DNA from: Burkholderiales bacterium
GTDB lineage: Bacteria; Pseudomonadota; Gammaproteobacteria; Burkholderiales; Nitrosomonadaceae
Assembly (NCBI GenBank): GCA_024235735.1
Contig: JACKLU010000006.1
Location: 1 to 64,000 of the forward strand
DNA: 64,000 nt
Direction: 5' to 3'
Position numbers and translations under genes: made by a program. Under the pieces are notes generated by a model. It searched no databases. It was not told the origin of the DNA and saw nothing but the letters and a program-made list of their open reading frames with translations. Below are positions 16,900 through 25,854 of the stretch, piece after piece (position 1 is the first letter of the stretch; the number at the start of each line of letters is the position of its first letter).

Positions 16900-18990
16900 T
16901 TATGTCGCATCTTTGGTTACTTCGCATTTCTCACAGAATGGTGTGCCCGTCCTAGCGGCTTCTTTAAGCACGGCTACCTGAGGAGAAAAACTTTTGGGCT
17001 TATCCTGCACTTTACTGATAGGAGGTGGAGCTATTCCGCCGGGCCTGGCTTTATCCGCTTCTGCAGGTGCTTTAGGCATAACGGGCGTACTACCTGAGCC
17101 GCTGCCTGCACTGCCTCCGCTATTAACCATCACCATGACGCCTTGAATAAATACACCCCCGGGATTTAGATTGATAAAGTTTCCGCCCACTTTCAGCGTA
17201 AGACTTGTTCCCGCTTCAATAACCAAATTTAGGCCAGCTTTGAGATGAATCTCTGTTCCAGTATCTAAAGCGTATTTCATACCTACTTTTTGTTGCAGAT
17301 CCATTGCTACATCTTGTGACAGGGTGCCATTAACCTTTTCATTCTGGTCGCCTTGTATCGTCAGATGTTTATCGCCATCCACCCTTTCTAATTGATCCCC
17401 TGCCACAATCAGGTGGCGATCTTTTCCGATCCATTCACGCGAATCATTTTTTACCCGATTATCCTGATTCCGCTCTGCGTGCAAAAATACCTGCTCACTG
17501 CCTTTTTTATCTTCAAAGCGTAATTCATTGAACCCCCCTCCCCCCTTGGAAGAATTGGACTTCATCGTGCTCTTGGTCATTTCTTTCGGCAATTCGTAGG
17601 GCGGCATCTGATCGGCGTTATAAACACTGCCGGTAATGATTGGACGATCCGGATCACCTTCAAGAAAATTGACAATGACTTCCTGCCCGATTCTCGGAAT
17701 CGCGATCATTCCCCAATTATTCCCTGCCCAAGGATGCGCAACCCGCAACCAGCAGGAGCTATTTTCATTAATTGCACCTTTGCGGTCCCAATGAAACTTT
17801 ACCTTTACGCGACCAAATTTATCAGTATAAATTTCTTCACCTTTAGGACCAACGACGATTGCGGTTTGTGGTCCCTGGAGATAGGGTTTGGGCGTAGTTC
17901 GGCTTGTCCGGAAATGTGTGGTACTTGTAATTACTGAGAAACTATTGCTATATTGCCGCGCTTTTTCTGCCGAATCACCTGAATCACCATAATAACTATC
18001 AATACGAATATCATGAGTAACTGCCGTTATTAAATACTCCCGGTTCTGATCCTGCCGGGGAAATGCATCTAATTTGAACAAGCCGCCACAAATCAGCCCT
18101 CGAACATTGCTGATTCCTTCCATACGTTCATATTGTTTTTGCAATTCCTGAATCCTGACCTTGGCGTAATTGACCCCTTCTGTTCTGTCAGAATATTTAC
18201 CAGGATAATAATATCTTTCATAGTGTGTATGACTTTTCTCGTAATCGATACTTTGATTAACATGCAAATCCGCCCTTGGTCTTTTAAAATCATATTCATT
18301 TAAACTGTACATGCCGGTTTGTATTTCTTTGATAAGTTTCCAATCAGAAATGCATTCAATTTCCCTATTTACCACTTTATCTTGCGGGAAGTATGGAATT
18401 ATTTCGTAATTGGCTATCTTTTCATGAGATCCCAAATCATCGGCCAGATAAAGTATGTGTTTTCCTTGTTCATGGATAAAATAGTAATAAATGCCTTCTT
18501 CTTCCATCAACCTGCTTAAAAAATGAAAATCACTCTCACAATATTGAACACAATATTCCCAAACTCGATAATCCCCACATAATCTCTCGACATAATCGGT
18601 AAAACCAAGCTCGTTTAGAACTTCTTTAATAATTTGAGGTACTGTTTTATCTTGAAAAATTCTGCAATCAGAAGTATGAGTTAAAAACCATAGCCAGGGA
18701 TAAGCAATTGCGCGATAACACGCAAACGGTCCTTCGTCGACACCCTGAGAAAAGCTACCAATGAATCCGTTAAAGAACCTTGGTTTATCGCCATTTGACA
18801 GATTAAGTCTGATGGAAATATTTTGCCCAAGGAGATCTTCAAATCGAATCTGGTTAGTGCTTTTCAATTCTAATTCGATTCGAAAAAGCCGCCCCAGCTC
18901 TTCATATACCTGAAACTCTTCCAATAAAAGTACATCACGACCAAGCGGTGTAATTACCTCGATTTCGCGATTTTGTTGACTAAAATCCAT
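16900..18990 (-). CDS. vgrG: T6SS spike protein VgrG
   Basis: A 696-residue VgrG. The gp27-like base (residues 1-390, with CQYCESDFHFLSRLMEEEGIYY), the gp5-like OB fold (KVKFHWDRKG, WLRVAHPWAGNNWG, VNFLEGDPDRPIITG) and the beta-helix needle (repeating D-xxLTIxGDQ-xxVxG segments) are all present. A short Pro/Ala-rich tail of about 60 residues ends in CEKCEV and holds no enzyme domain. It forms the puncturing trimer with the PAAR tip. It lies 110 bases after tssG and just before the DUF4123 adaptor gene. Confidence 0.95.
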   Translation of the reverse strand: MDFSQQNREIEVITPLGRDVLLLEEFQVYEELGRLFRIELELKSTNQIRFEDLLGQNISIRLNLSNGDKPRFFNGFIGSFSQGVDEGPFACYRAIAYPWLWFLTHTSDCRIFQDKTVPQIIKEVLNELGFTDYVERLCGDYRVWEYCVQYCESDFHFLSRLMEEEGIYYYFIHEQGKHILYLADDLGSHEKIANYEIIPYFPQDKVVNREIECISDWKLIKEIQTGMYSLNEYDFKRPRADLHVNQSIDYEKSHTHYERYYYPGKYSDRTEGVNYAKVRIQELQKQYERMEGISNVRGLICGGLFKLDAFPRQDQNREYLITAVTHDIRIDSYYGDSGDSAEKARQYSNSFSVITSTTHFRTSRTTPKPYLQGPQTAIVVGPKGEEIYTDKFGRVKVKFHWDRKGAINENSSCWLRVAHPWAGNNWGMIAIPRIGQEVIVNFLEGDPDRPIITGSVYNADQMPPYELPKEMTKSTMKSNSSKGGGGFNELRFEDKKGSEQVFLHAERNQDNRVKNDSREWIGKDRHLIVAGDQLERVDGDKHLTIQGDQNEKVNGTLSQDVAMDLQQKVGMKYALDTGTEIHLKAGLNLVIEAGTSLTLKVGGNFINLNPGGVFIQGVMVMVNSGGSAGSGSGSTPVMPKAPAEADKARPGGIAPPPISKVQDKPKSFSPQVAVLKEAARTGTPFCEKCEVTKDAT

Positions 18991-19100
18991 GAAATTGATT
19001 TATTGAATCTAACCAATCAATAAGCAAATTAGTATGATGAAGATTTAATGTGAATTTTGATTTCAAAAAGAAAAATTATCTTCAAAATCCATTTGTTTTT

Positions 19101-20150
19101 TTATGTGCATTTGCGCCCACTAAGAAACAGATCATTTGCATCCATTTTTCTGTTTTTGTCCGCCAACCAGCTATTTATTCCTAATCGAAAGTATTTGTCA
19201 GCAAGTTTTACAGCGGGTACCGCTTCTCTCTTTAAAATCAGATTAATATCCCAGTCAAACTCAAAACCAACATAATTCATGATAAGGTCATGTAACGCAA
19301 CTATATTCGTGCCATTTGGAAGAAATGAATCAAACTGAACAAGATCTAATGGCCCAATTAGTACTCTAAATTTATGCATACATTGCCAGCTGCGGCGACC
19401 TAATGTTGCCGAAATGCCTAATTGTCCGTTACGGTTATCTGAATCTAAATAGCATAAACTGTCGGTTGGTATTTCAAGCCATTCACCGATAAATTCCTCA
19501 ATTTTTATTGGTACGCGGAAATATTCATTCAAAATGGATATCAATCCACTGGCGTGTTTTGTCTGACAACCAAAATGCGCTGCAAAATGCAATTTTGTTT
19601 GATCAGAAATTGTATCCCGTTGCCGTTGTGAAGATTCTGCTATTCCTAGCAGCGAACCAATATAAAAACTGAATCGATCATCCCCAGGGCGATCGAATTG
19701 TACTGTTGGTTCTTTGTCAGCCCAGGCACGATAAAAAAGACTCAAAAGTCGATGATGAAAAAGATCAGCAAATTCCGATATTGTCGTTGCAGAATTTTTT
19801 TTGTCTTGACCAATCGCACATTCGGTCAAATGCAAGGGTAGTGGACCATTGGGTCCAAAAAGTCCGAAGAAAAATACTTTTAATACTGCCGGAGCAATGT
19901 CATTTTCTTCTTTAAAGTTTCCTTCTAATTTAGCAATTTCTCCTGGAGCAAATGATAATAATGGTTGCTGTCCTAGTCTAATAGCATCTTGATTAGGTTT
20001 TGAGGAGTATCCGAAACGTTGTTTATCAGCTTCGCGAGAAAAGCATTCAATTAAGCGTACGAACTGATAAAACTCATATCGATACGACTCTGATTGAATT
20101 TTATCCAACAAACTTACAAAAGTGCTCTGGTTCCTGTCCTGACTGGCCAT
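19101..20150 (-). CDS. tssG: T6SS baseplate protein TssG
   Basis: A 349-residue TssG (VasB/ImpH). The N-terminus YRYEFYQFVRLIE and FAPGEIAKLE, then LFGPNGPLPLHLTE, are family signatures. It joins TssE, TssF and TssK in the baseplate wedge. Its start overlaps the end of tssF by 37 bases, a sign of tight coupling. A 110-base gap follows before vgrG. Confidence 0.95.
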   Translation of the reverse strand: MASQDRNQSTFVSLLDKIQSESYRYEFYQFVRLIECFSREADKQRFGYSSKPNQDAIRLGQQPLLSFAPGEIAKLEGNFKEENDIAPAVLKVFFFGLFGPNGPLPLHLTECAIGQDKKNSATTISEFADLFHHRLLSLFYRAWADKEPTVQFDRPGDDRFSFYIGSLLGIAESSQRQRDTISDQTKLHFAAHFGCQTKHASGLISILNEYFRVPIKIEEFIGEWLEIPTDSLCYLDSDNRNGQLGISATLGRRSWQCMHKFRVLIGPLDLVQFDSFLPNGTNIVALHDLIMNYVGFEFDWDINLILKREAVPAVKLADKYFRLGINSWLADKNRKMDANDLFLSGRKCT

Positions 20151-22045
20151 CGCATTATTTCCCCACGCTCAATCGTTAAGATTCTAACTTGTGTTAAATT
20201 ATTGATTGATGCATATTTTCGAAAAAATTGATCTAAAATAGCTCCAAATAAAAAACAACTCCTACCTGCAAAAACACTTTCATCAAAAGTAAGCGTAATT
20301 TCTAACCCCCGTCCAAATGTAATCGGGCCTTTTATCGGTACCCTGCAGGTTATGGGACGACTCTCAACAGATAGTAGTCCTTCGATCTGTTTCGCAATCG
20401 CATCTTCTGAGAAATCTGCATAGAGCTTAAACATTTCTCGAAGGACTTCGGCTCCATGTTGCTGGTCGTTATTGACCAAACTGAGGTAATTCAGAGATAA
20501 ATGATTTATCAGGCGCCACGATAAACCTTCTTTCACATATGAATCATCAAAATTATTTGATCGATGGGATTTTTTATTTTTAATAAAAATATTCGAGGAT
20601 TTTGGATTGGTTGGACCAGCTATACAGCGTATCCTGTTTATAGGCGCTTCAACTTCCCAACTAAAATTTAATTTATCAATTTCAGAAGTTAATAATTTCG
20701 ATTTTCCTCTATTGGTACAGAGTGCTCGAATTCGCAATTGCTCAATATCTTCATCATAAGGGAAGGGATAGATCGATTCTGTGTGGCTAACCAATGAGAT
20801 ATAGACATCGTTACCAACATAACCATCCCTTTCATTTGATTTTTCACCGCCTGAATATACTGTAGGTTTCCGGTTGATAGTGAAATAGGCGGAATTTTTA
20901 ATACTATCGGTCCTATTATTCCGATGATCCGAATAAAATGGAAAAAAATTCTGTTTTTCTTGATTATTTTTGACCCCAGTCACCTCTAACAAACTGTATA
21001 TCTCATAATGATCACTAGCCGATTTATTCATGACAATCCGCTGCTTTGACTCATGCTTATCAACATGAACACTTGTTCTCATTTCAAACAAATTAATTGC
21101 TGGGGTACAATTCAATTTGAAATTTTCTTTATCAATAATTTTCCCAAAATTGTCCTTTGACTCATCAAACAATATGACAATATCAAGTTCTCTTTTATTG
21201 ATTTTTGGCATTACTGAACTAAGTGACTTAATTTGGAAAAACAAAAATTGCTGAGGGAATGCAAAATACTCTTGCAATAAGTGGTAACCAGCAAATGCCT
21301 GCGCTGTTGCGGGTAACATGGTTTCTTCTTGATCAAAACCTAATGGATGAATGATTGATTTATCGAAAATATTGACATCATCTGGCAAATCACCAACGAC
21401 AACGGCTTTCGCATGTCCAACAATCAATTCGTAAAGTTGTTCGGGTACCCCATCTATCCCGTACAAATAAAAAGATAGTTGATCGATAGTCAACTGACTA
21501 AAAAAAATTTCTGCAGATGTTTTTAATCTGATTCTAATACCCGATTTAATTTTCTTCTCGCCAACTTTATCGTATTTATTGATTTCGTCTCTTGATAGAT
21601 AAGTCGCCTCGGTGATCTCGATTGGTAAAATCTTAATGGTTCGTGTTGTTAGAAATTCACAACGCAAATTTCGATTTCCTACTGGTTTACTCAATAATTT
21701 GGTTGATTTGTCTAATGTAAAACTTTCTCCTGGATTTGGTTCAATTTGCACAATCATCATGGATGGTAAAGGTGCAAGATAATGCGGATAAACAATTTCC
21801 AGCAGATACTGAGTAAACTTAGGATATTCGGCATCCATTTTTAGTTGGATGCGCGCCGTTAGAAAGGCAAAACCTTCCAATAAGCGTTCAATATAGGGAT
21901 CAGCGCTTCTGACTGTTCCCAAATTAAGATAAGCAGCGATTTCTGGATACTGTTTTGAGAATTCAGCACCCATTTCCCGGATAAACCGTAATTCCCTTTC
22001 ATAATACTTAAGGAATCCAGATTCGTAATAAGGAAAATGATCCAT
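20114..22045 (-). CDS. tssF: T6SS baseplate protein TssF
   Basis: A 643-residue TssF (VasA/ImpG). It begins YYESGFLKYYERELRFIREMGAEFSKQYPEIAAYL and holds the typical YPHYLAPLPSMMIVQ and GPITFGRGLEITLTFDE segments. Two copies with one TssG form the core of each baseplate wedge. It starts four bases after tssE. The length is normal. Confidence 0.95.
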   Translation of the reverse strand: MDHFPYYESGFLKYYERELRFIREMGAEFSKQYPEIAAYLNLGTVRSADPYIERLLEGFAFLTARIQLKMDAEYPKFTQYLLEIVYPHYLAPLPSMMIVQIEPNPGESFTLDKSTKLLSKPVGNRNLRCEFLTTRTIKILPIEITEATYLSRDEINKYDKVGEKKIKSGIRIRLKTSAEIFFSQLTIDQLSFYLYGIDGVPEQLYELIVGHAKAVVVGDLPDDVNIFDKSIIHPLGFDQEETMLPATAQAFAGYHLLQEYFAFPQQFLFFQIKSLSSVMPKINKRELDIVILFDESKDNFGKIIDKENFKLNCTPAINLFEMRTSVHVDKHESKQRIVMNKSASDHYEIYSLLEVTGVKNNQEKQNFFPFYSDHRNNRTDSIKNSAYFTINRKPTVYSGGEKSNERDGYVGNDVYISLVSHTESIYPFPYDEDIEQLRIRALCTNRGKSKLLTSEIDKLNFSWEVEAPINRIRCIAGPTNPKSSNIFIKNKKSHRSNNFDDSYVKEGLSWRLINHLSLNYLSLVNNDQQHGAEVLREMFKLYADFSEDAIAKQIEGLLSVESRPITCRVPIKGPITFGRGLEITLTFDESVFAGRSCFLFGAILDQFFRKYASINNLTQVRILTIERGEIMRWPVRTGTRALL

Positions 22046-22049
22046 TTCT

Positions 22050-22643
22050 TTAATCCAAGTTATGGATCCTAACTTTATTTTTTTCTAATTCAAAATCAGT
22101 CCTCAATTGTACTTGCAATTCTTCTTCGGATAATTCTCCCTGAATTTCGAAAGAGATAATATTCATCTTGTTTTGTTCCTTGACAGCTTTAATTATCAAA
22201 GTTTCAGGAATAATTCTTGGTTCATACATAATAACAATTTGTTTTAACTGATTTGCAAATTGCGCTTTATCTAATTCAGATAAAGTCCGATCAGTAAAAT
22301 CCGGAATACCATAATTCAAGACTGAAGAAGCCACATTTGGTAATTTAGTGTTAATCAGCTCTTCACTGGAACAAAAGAAATACGAATTCATCAACCACTC
22401 TAAATCACGTTTAATGCGTAAGCGGATGTCTTGATCTATTGAATTAAAATCACTATTTGTTTGGCCCAGTATTTCTTTTAGTTTTTTAATTGAATTTCCA
22501 AGTATTTCTTTTTGTTTCTTTAGCCTTTCCGATTGCTTATCCAATTCAACTTCGCTATCAGCGCCATTTTCTCCAAGTTTCTCATTCTCGTCCAGATCCT
22601 TGTAGAGCGCTCCACTAACTAGCCGATCAAACAGAGTTTGCAT
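22050..22643 (-). CDS. tssE: T6SS gp25-like baseplate protein TssE
   Basis: A 197-residue TssE with the lysozyme-like gp25 core in its C-terminal half (SVLNYGIPDF, then YEPRIIP and a final beta segment). An inserted charged stretch at about residues 20-65 is likely coiled coil and makes it longer than usual. The first ten residues (MQTLFDRLVSG) are echoed by a decayed copy upstream at 22955-23026. The gene is separated from hcp by a 426-base scar. Confidence 0.92.
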   Translation of the reverse strand: MQTLFDRLVSGALYKDLDENEKLGENGADSEVELDKQSERLKKQKEILGNSIKKLKEILGQTNSDFNSIDQDIRLRIKRDLEWLMNSYFFCSSEELINTKLPNVASSVLNYGIPDFTDRTLSELDKAQFANQLKQIVIMYEPRIIPETLIIKAVKEQNKMNIISFEIQGELSEEELQVQLRTDFELEKNKVRIHNLD

Positions 22644-22694
22644 AATTATCCAATTACAGTACGATGTGAAAATAAATATTTCTCACATATTCCA

Positions 22695-22730
22695 TTATTT
22701 TTGGGACACTTTCGAAACCAAGCATAGATA
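22695..22730 (-). pseudogene. Remnant of a tssC 3' end
   Basis: Read on the minus strand these bases encode YLCLVSKVSQK and a stop. The intact tssC ends in LRLVSKVSNKN and a stop. The shared LVSKVS codons, the shared stop place and the following TAATG-AATAT bases make descent from tssC likely. About 36 bases survive. Confidence 0.7.
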
Positions 22731-22901
22731 AATATGTAAGAATTTCGAGCGTTGTTTACAGTGTTTGTGAAAATACTGTCCTTGTAAATCCAAGAGCATA
22801 CTCGCTGCTCCCTATTGAAAAGCGTATCGACTGGCAAACTGTACGAATACTCATTTCTAGCCGTAGAGATTGCTCGAAAACGCTGTCTACAGTCTGACAG
22901 A

Positions 22902-22934
22902 CTCTGTCATAACAAGAATGATTGCATGACAGAG
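22902..22934. repeat. 9-bp inverted repeat downstream of hcp
   Basis: Arms CTCTGTCAT (22902-22910) and ATGACAGAG (22926-22934) pair perfectly around a 15-base loop. It lies about 135 bases beyond the hcp stop codon, where a transcript hairpin could raise hcp message stability or reduce read-through into tssEFG. No U-run follows, so it is not a standard terminator. Confidence 0.4.
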
Positions 22935-22954
22935 CGTATTTTCTTCCAGGTTGC

Positions 22955-23026
22955 TCAGTTCAGTGTATAAACGAAGATTTCTTCCATTAGAAATCCACTA
23001 ACAAGTCGATCAAACTGTTTTTGCAC
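22955..23026 (-). pseudogene. Remnant of a tssE 5' end
   Basis: From a GTG at 23026 the frame reads VQKQFDRLVSG, against MQTLFDRLVSG in the intact tssE, then departs and stops after 23 codons. The similarity continues upstream into the leader: the 40 bases before this GTG and before the real tssE ATG line up with few gaps. It sits just after hcp, where tssE normally begins. Confidence 0.75.
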
Positions 23027-23069
23027 TATTATCAAAATGCAGTGTGATTTGAAAAACTAGTATTTTCAA

Positions 23070-23585
23070 TTACTCAACCCGATTGTTCTCAAGATTCCAT
23101 TTTTTGGGACCGATTGTAGCTCCTAGTTCTCCTTCCTTCTCTACTGGGGTATAAGCCCAAGAAATTGCACTGTAGACAAATTCCACAGTCTCTATTAACA
23201 GATCAATGTCAGAATCAGAATCAGAATCAACCACTTCAATAGAAACGGATTGGATCATGACGTTATCCAACTCATATTTGAGATAACAGATATTTTCACT
23301 CTTCAAAATCTTACAAACTTCAATCTCAACCTTTGCTAAATGGGTACCGTTCGTACAGAACATATTCAGATCGACACTTGAATTGTCAACGTATTTTTTG
23401 ATCTTAAACGGCGCGAATTGTGCCCGCCCCGATCTGTGTCCTCCTCTACCACTAACACCTTGTGTCGGCTGTGAAACGCCATGAGAAAAATATAATACTC
23501 CAATCCATTCCTTGTGGGCCTCATCCAGAGAACCGCCTTTAATGGGGTCACATTTTAAAAAAGTATTTATCTGATTTTCTTTTTT
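23070..23585 (-). CDS. hcp: T6SS inner-tube protein Hcp
   Basis: A 171-residue Hcp-family protein: FLKCDPIKGGSLDEAHKEWIGVLYFSHGVSQ, then FKIKKYVDNSSVDLNMFCTNG and a closing beta segment. Hcp hexamers stack into the T6SS tube and are secreted. Both candidate starts are GTG. The one at 23585 has a GGAG eight bases upstream; the one at 23597 would sit directly on it, so I chose the former. It differs clearly from the classical Hcp1 sequence in its middle (a Gly/Arg-rich loop and a DSDSDSD run). Confidence 0.85.
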   Translation of the reverse strand, partial: KKENQINTFLKCDPIKGGSLDEAHKEWIGVLYFSHGVSQPTQGVSGRGGHRSGRAQFAPFKIKKYVDNSSVDLNMFCTNGTHLAKVEIEVCKILKSENICYLKYELDNVMIQSVSIEVVDSDSDSDIDLLIETVEFVYSAISWAYTPVEKEGELGATIGPKKWNLENNRVE

Positions 23586-23626
23586 CACTTTCCTCACTCC
23601 ATTGATTTAAACTTTCTGATATTTCA

Positions 23627-25138
23627 TTAATTCTTGTTGGATACTTTCGAAACCAAACGTAGCGTAGCTTTTAATCCTTTTAAGTGAAAATGCGGTCTTA
23701 ATTCAAAAGCCGCTTTATAATAACCGGGATTCGAAGGGTCATCTTCTATTTCAACTGTTGCAGCAGCAAGCGGTTTTCTGGCTTTATCAATTTCATTCGC
23801 AACCTCAGGATTTTGCAAAACGAAATTGTTTATCCACTTTGTCAACTCTTCCTTCAGCTGTTTACCTTCCTTGTGTTGATGAATTTGATTGGTCAGGATT
23901 CTGCATAAGTAATGCGCAAAGCGGCTGGCTGCAAAAATATAAGGCAATTCAGCTACCAGTCTTTCTCCCGCGGTTTTATCGGGATCATGCGCAAACTCAG
24001 CAGGCTTTCCTATTGATTGCGCACTAAAAAATACCGCCTGATCGGTATTTTTTTTATGCACCAGCGGGATGAAACCAAGGGTCGATAATTCATTCCATAG
24101 CCGATTACCTATCGCCACTTCAGTCGGACACTTCATGTCAAAGCCTCGATCATCGACCTTAAACGTATGCACAGGCAGATCCTCAACAACCCCCCCGGCG
24201 TTAACCCCTGCAATATTTGCACACCATCCATGAAGCGTGAAAGCTCTGTTGATATTGACTCCCATCGCATACGCGGCATTACTCCAGACATATTTACTAT
24301 GATCTACACCATCTTCACCAGAAACATCTTCTTTGAAATCGAATTGTTTCACCGGTAACGTATCCGGACCATAGGGCAAACGTGCTAAAAAACGCGGCAA
24401 CGTCAATCCGATATAATTAGCCGCATCATCCTCTCTTAAAGATCGCCATTTGACATACTCCGGTCTATCAAAAATCGCTGATAAATCATCTCTGTCAGTC
24501 AGTTCCTGCCATGTTTCCATATCCAATAACTCTGGTTTAGCTGCAGCGATAAACGGCACATGCGCAGCTTGAGATATTCTTGCAATTCCTGCCAGAATAT
24601 CAATATCCGAAGAAGAATAATCGAATTGGTAATCACCAATTAAACAACCAAAAGGTGCCCCTCCATGCTGATCGTACTCTTCCCCATAAATTTTTTTGAA
24701 TAGTAAACTTTGATCCCATGCCGCCCCTTTTTTCTCTTTCAAGGTATCACCAACTTCTTCTTTTTTAATATTCAATACCTTAATCTTTAATTTTTTTCCC
24801 GTTTCGGAATTGTTGACTAAATGATGCAACCCCCGCCATGTACCTTCAAGTTTCTGGAAGTCTTTGTGATGTAGAATTTCATTAATCTGTGCTTCTAATT
24901 TCCTGTCGATACCCTCGATTATCGATCGGATTGTGTCTATGGCATCATCCGCAATAAGTTTGGTGTTTTCTTTTTCTAACGCTTGTTGGGTCAAAATTTC
25001 CAGTGCATTACTGATAAAATTTTCTGCATCCGCCGTTCTTGGTTTGAATGCTTCAATCCTAGGTCGGTATATTTCTTCTGAAAAAGGGGGTAGAACTTCA
25101 CCTTCTAAAATTCTTGTTGAATCTTTCATCTCAGCCAT
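23627..25138 (-). CDS. tssC: T6SS sheath large subunit TssC (VipB)
   Basis: A 503-residue sheath protein with the family landmarks LEGTWRGLHHLV, FGCLIGDYQFDYSSSDIDIL and PFIAAAKPELLDM, and the RFAHYLCRI segment near the end. It pairs with TssB to form the contractile sheath around Hcp. The gene follows tssB by 17 bases. A short remnant of a second copy of its 3' end lies in front of tssE. Confidence 0.96.
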   Translation of the reverse strand: MAEMKDSTRILEGEVLPPFSEEIYRPRIEAFKPRTADAENFISNALEILTQQALEKENTKLIADDAIDTIRSIIEGIDRKLEAQINEILHHKDFQKLEGTWRGLHHLVNNSETGKKLKIKVLNIKKEEVGDTLKEKKGAAWDQSLLFKKIYGEEYDQHGGAPFGCLIGDYQFDYSSSDIDILAGIARISQAAHVPFIAAAKPELLDMETWQELTDRDDLSAIFDRPEYVKWRSLREDDAANYIGLTLPRFLARLPYGPDTLPVKQFDFKEDVSGEDGVDHSKYVWSNAAYAMGVNINRAFTLHGWCANIAGVNAGGVVEDLPVHTFKVDDRGFDMKCPTEVAIGNRLWNELSTLGFIPLVHKKNTDQAVFFSAQSIGKPAEFAHDPDKTAGERLVAELPYIFAASRFAHYLCRILTNQIHQHKEGKQLKEELTKWINNFVLQNPEVANEIDKARKPLAAATVEIEDDPSNPGYYKAAFELRPHFHLKGLKATLRLVSKVSNKN

Positions 25139-25155
25139 CTCAACTCTCCGTTAGA

Positions 25156-25665
25156 TTATTTCGTATCAGCTCTTGCCCCGAGAATCTTATCTTTGTTCTG
25201 CTGCTCCAGCTCCCGAATTTGTGTCAGCAGTTTAGCAATCTCCTTTTTTGCTTCTTGCTTGCCATCAGCATATGAAATCAAATTCGACAAGTATGTCCGC
25301 GCATCCAGCAAATATCTCAAAGCTCCTACGTTTTTTGCAATACTTTCAGGTGAAAAATCTTCCATTTTCTCAAAAGTAATATTGAATAAAAGCTTCCCAC
25401 CTTTATCGTCCAATTTGTTATCCACAGAAATAGAAACCATTGGTTTCATTTTTTTCATCACACCATCAAATTTTTTTATATCAATATCTTCAAATTTTCT
25501 TTTTCCAACTTCTGGATGCTCTTCTGATTGCTTGCTAGTCAAATCAGCCAGCACCCCCATTACAAAAGGCAGTTCATTCTCATCATCAGATTCTTTTTTA
25601 TTCTGATCTAATAAAATTAAAACACGCGGTGGACGGTTACGCTCGATATCATTGACTTTTACCAT
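25156..25665 (-). CDS. tssB: T6SS sheath small subunit TssB (VipA)
   Basis: A 169-residue TssB. It opens with ERNRPPRVLILLDQ and has LPFVMGVLADLT, RKFEDIDIKKFDGVMKKMKP and a C-terminal helix (RYLLDARTYLSNLISYADGK) that contacts TssC. It is the first gene of the minus-strand operon. The ATG has an AGAGGG site five bases upstream. Confidence 0.95.
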   Translation of the reverse strand: MVKVNDIERNRPPRVLILLDQNKKESDDENELPFVMGVLADLTSKQSEEHPEVGKRKFEDIDIKKFDGVMKKMKPMVSISVDNKLDDKGGKLLFNITFEKMEDFSPESIAKNVGALRYLLDARTYLSNLISYADGKQEAKKEIAKLLTQIRELEQQNKDKILGARADTK

Positions 25666-25854
25666 GGATTTCCCTCTAAAAAATTAATCAGGTATAGAAC
25701 TTATTTAATTTTATAATAGCATCAAGCATTGCAACAATCTGAATTGCAATAAATTGATGAAAAACTATCCGATCACTTATCAGTGTGCCTTGAGTGATAA
25801 AAAAATTCCAAAGCAAAGTATAATCATGACAAGCTAATACAATAGAGTAATTAT
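25666..25854. promoter_or_regulatory. Divergent promoter region between tssB and tssK
   Basis: These 189 AT-rich bases separate the two arms of the T6SS core and must hold both promoters. The heptamer ATTGCAA occurs twice with an 8-base spacer near 25733-25755, and a weak inverted repeat ATCACT/AGTGAT lies near 25770-25797. No confident -35/-10 pair or sigma-54 site could be chosen. Confidence 0.5.

Larger units (their letters stand above)
22644..23069. other. Scar region between hcp and tssE
   Basis: These 426 bases contain no intact gene. They hold, in transcription order, a decayed start of tssE, a stretch of about 220 bases with a hairpin, and a decayed end of tssC directly in front of the intact tssE. 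The arrangement points to an old duplication of the tssC-hcp-tssE segment followed by deletion. A 63-codon open frame inside it runs in a different frame from the tssC remnant and is not a gene. Confidence 0.75.

Noticed and set aside
22646..22837. A 63-codon minus-strand gene before tssE
   Set aside because: It uses a different frame from the tssC remnant that it overlaps and has no domain.
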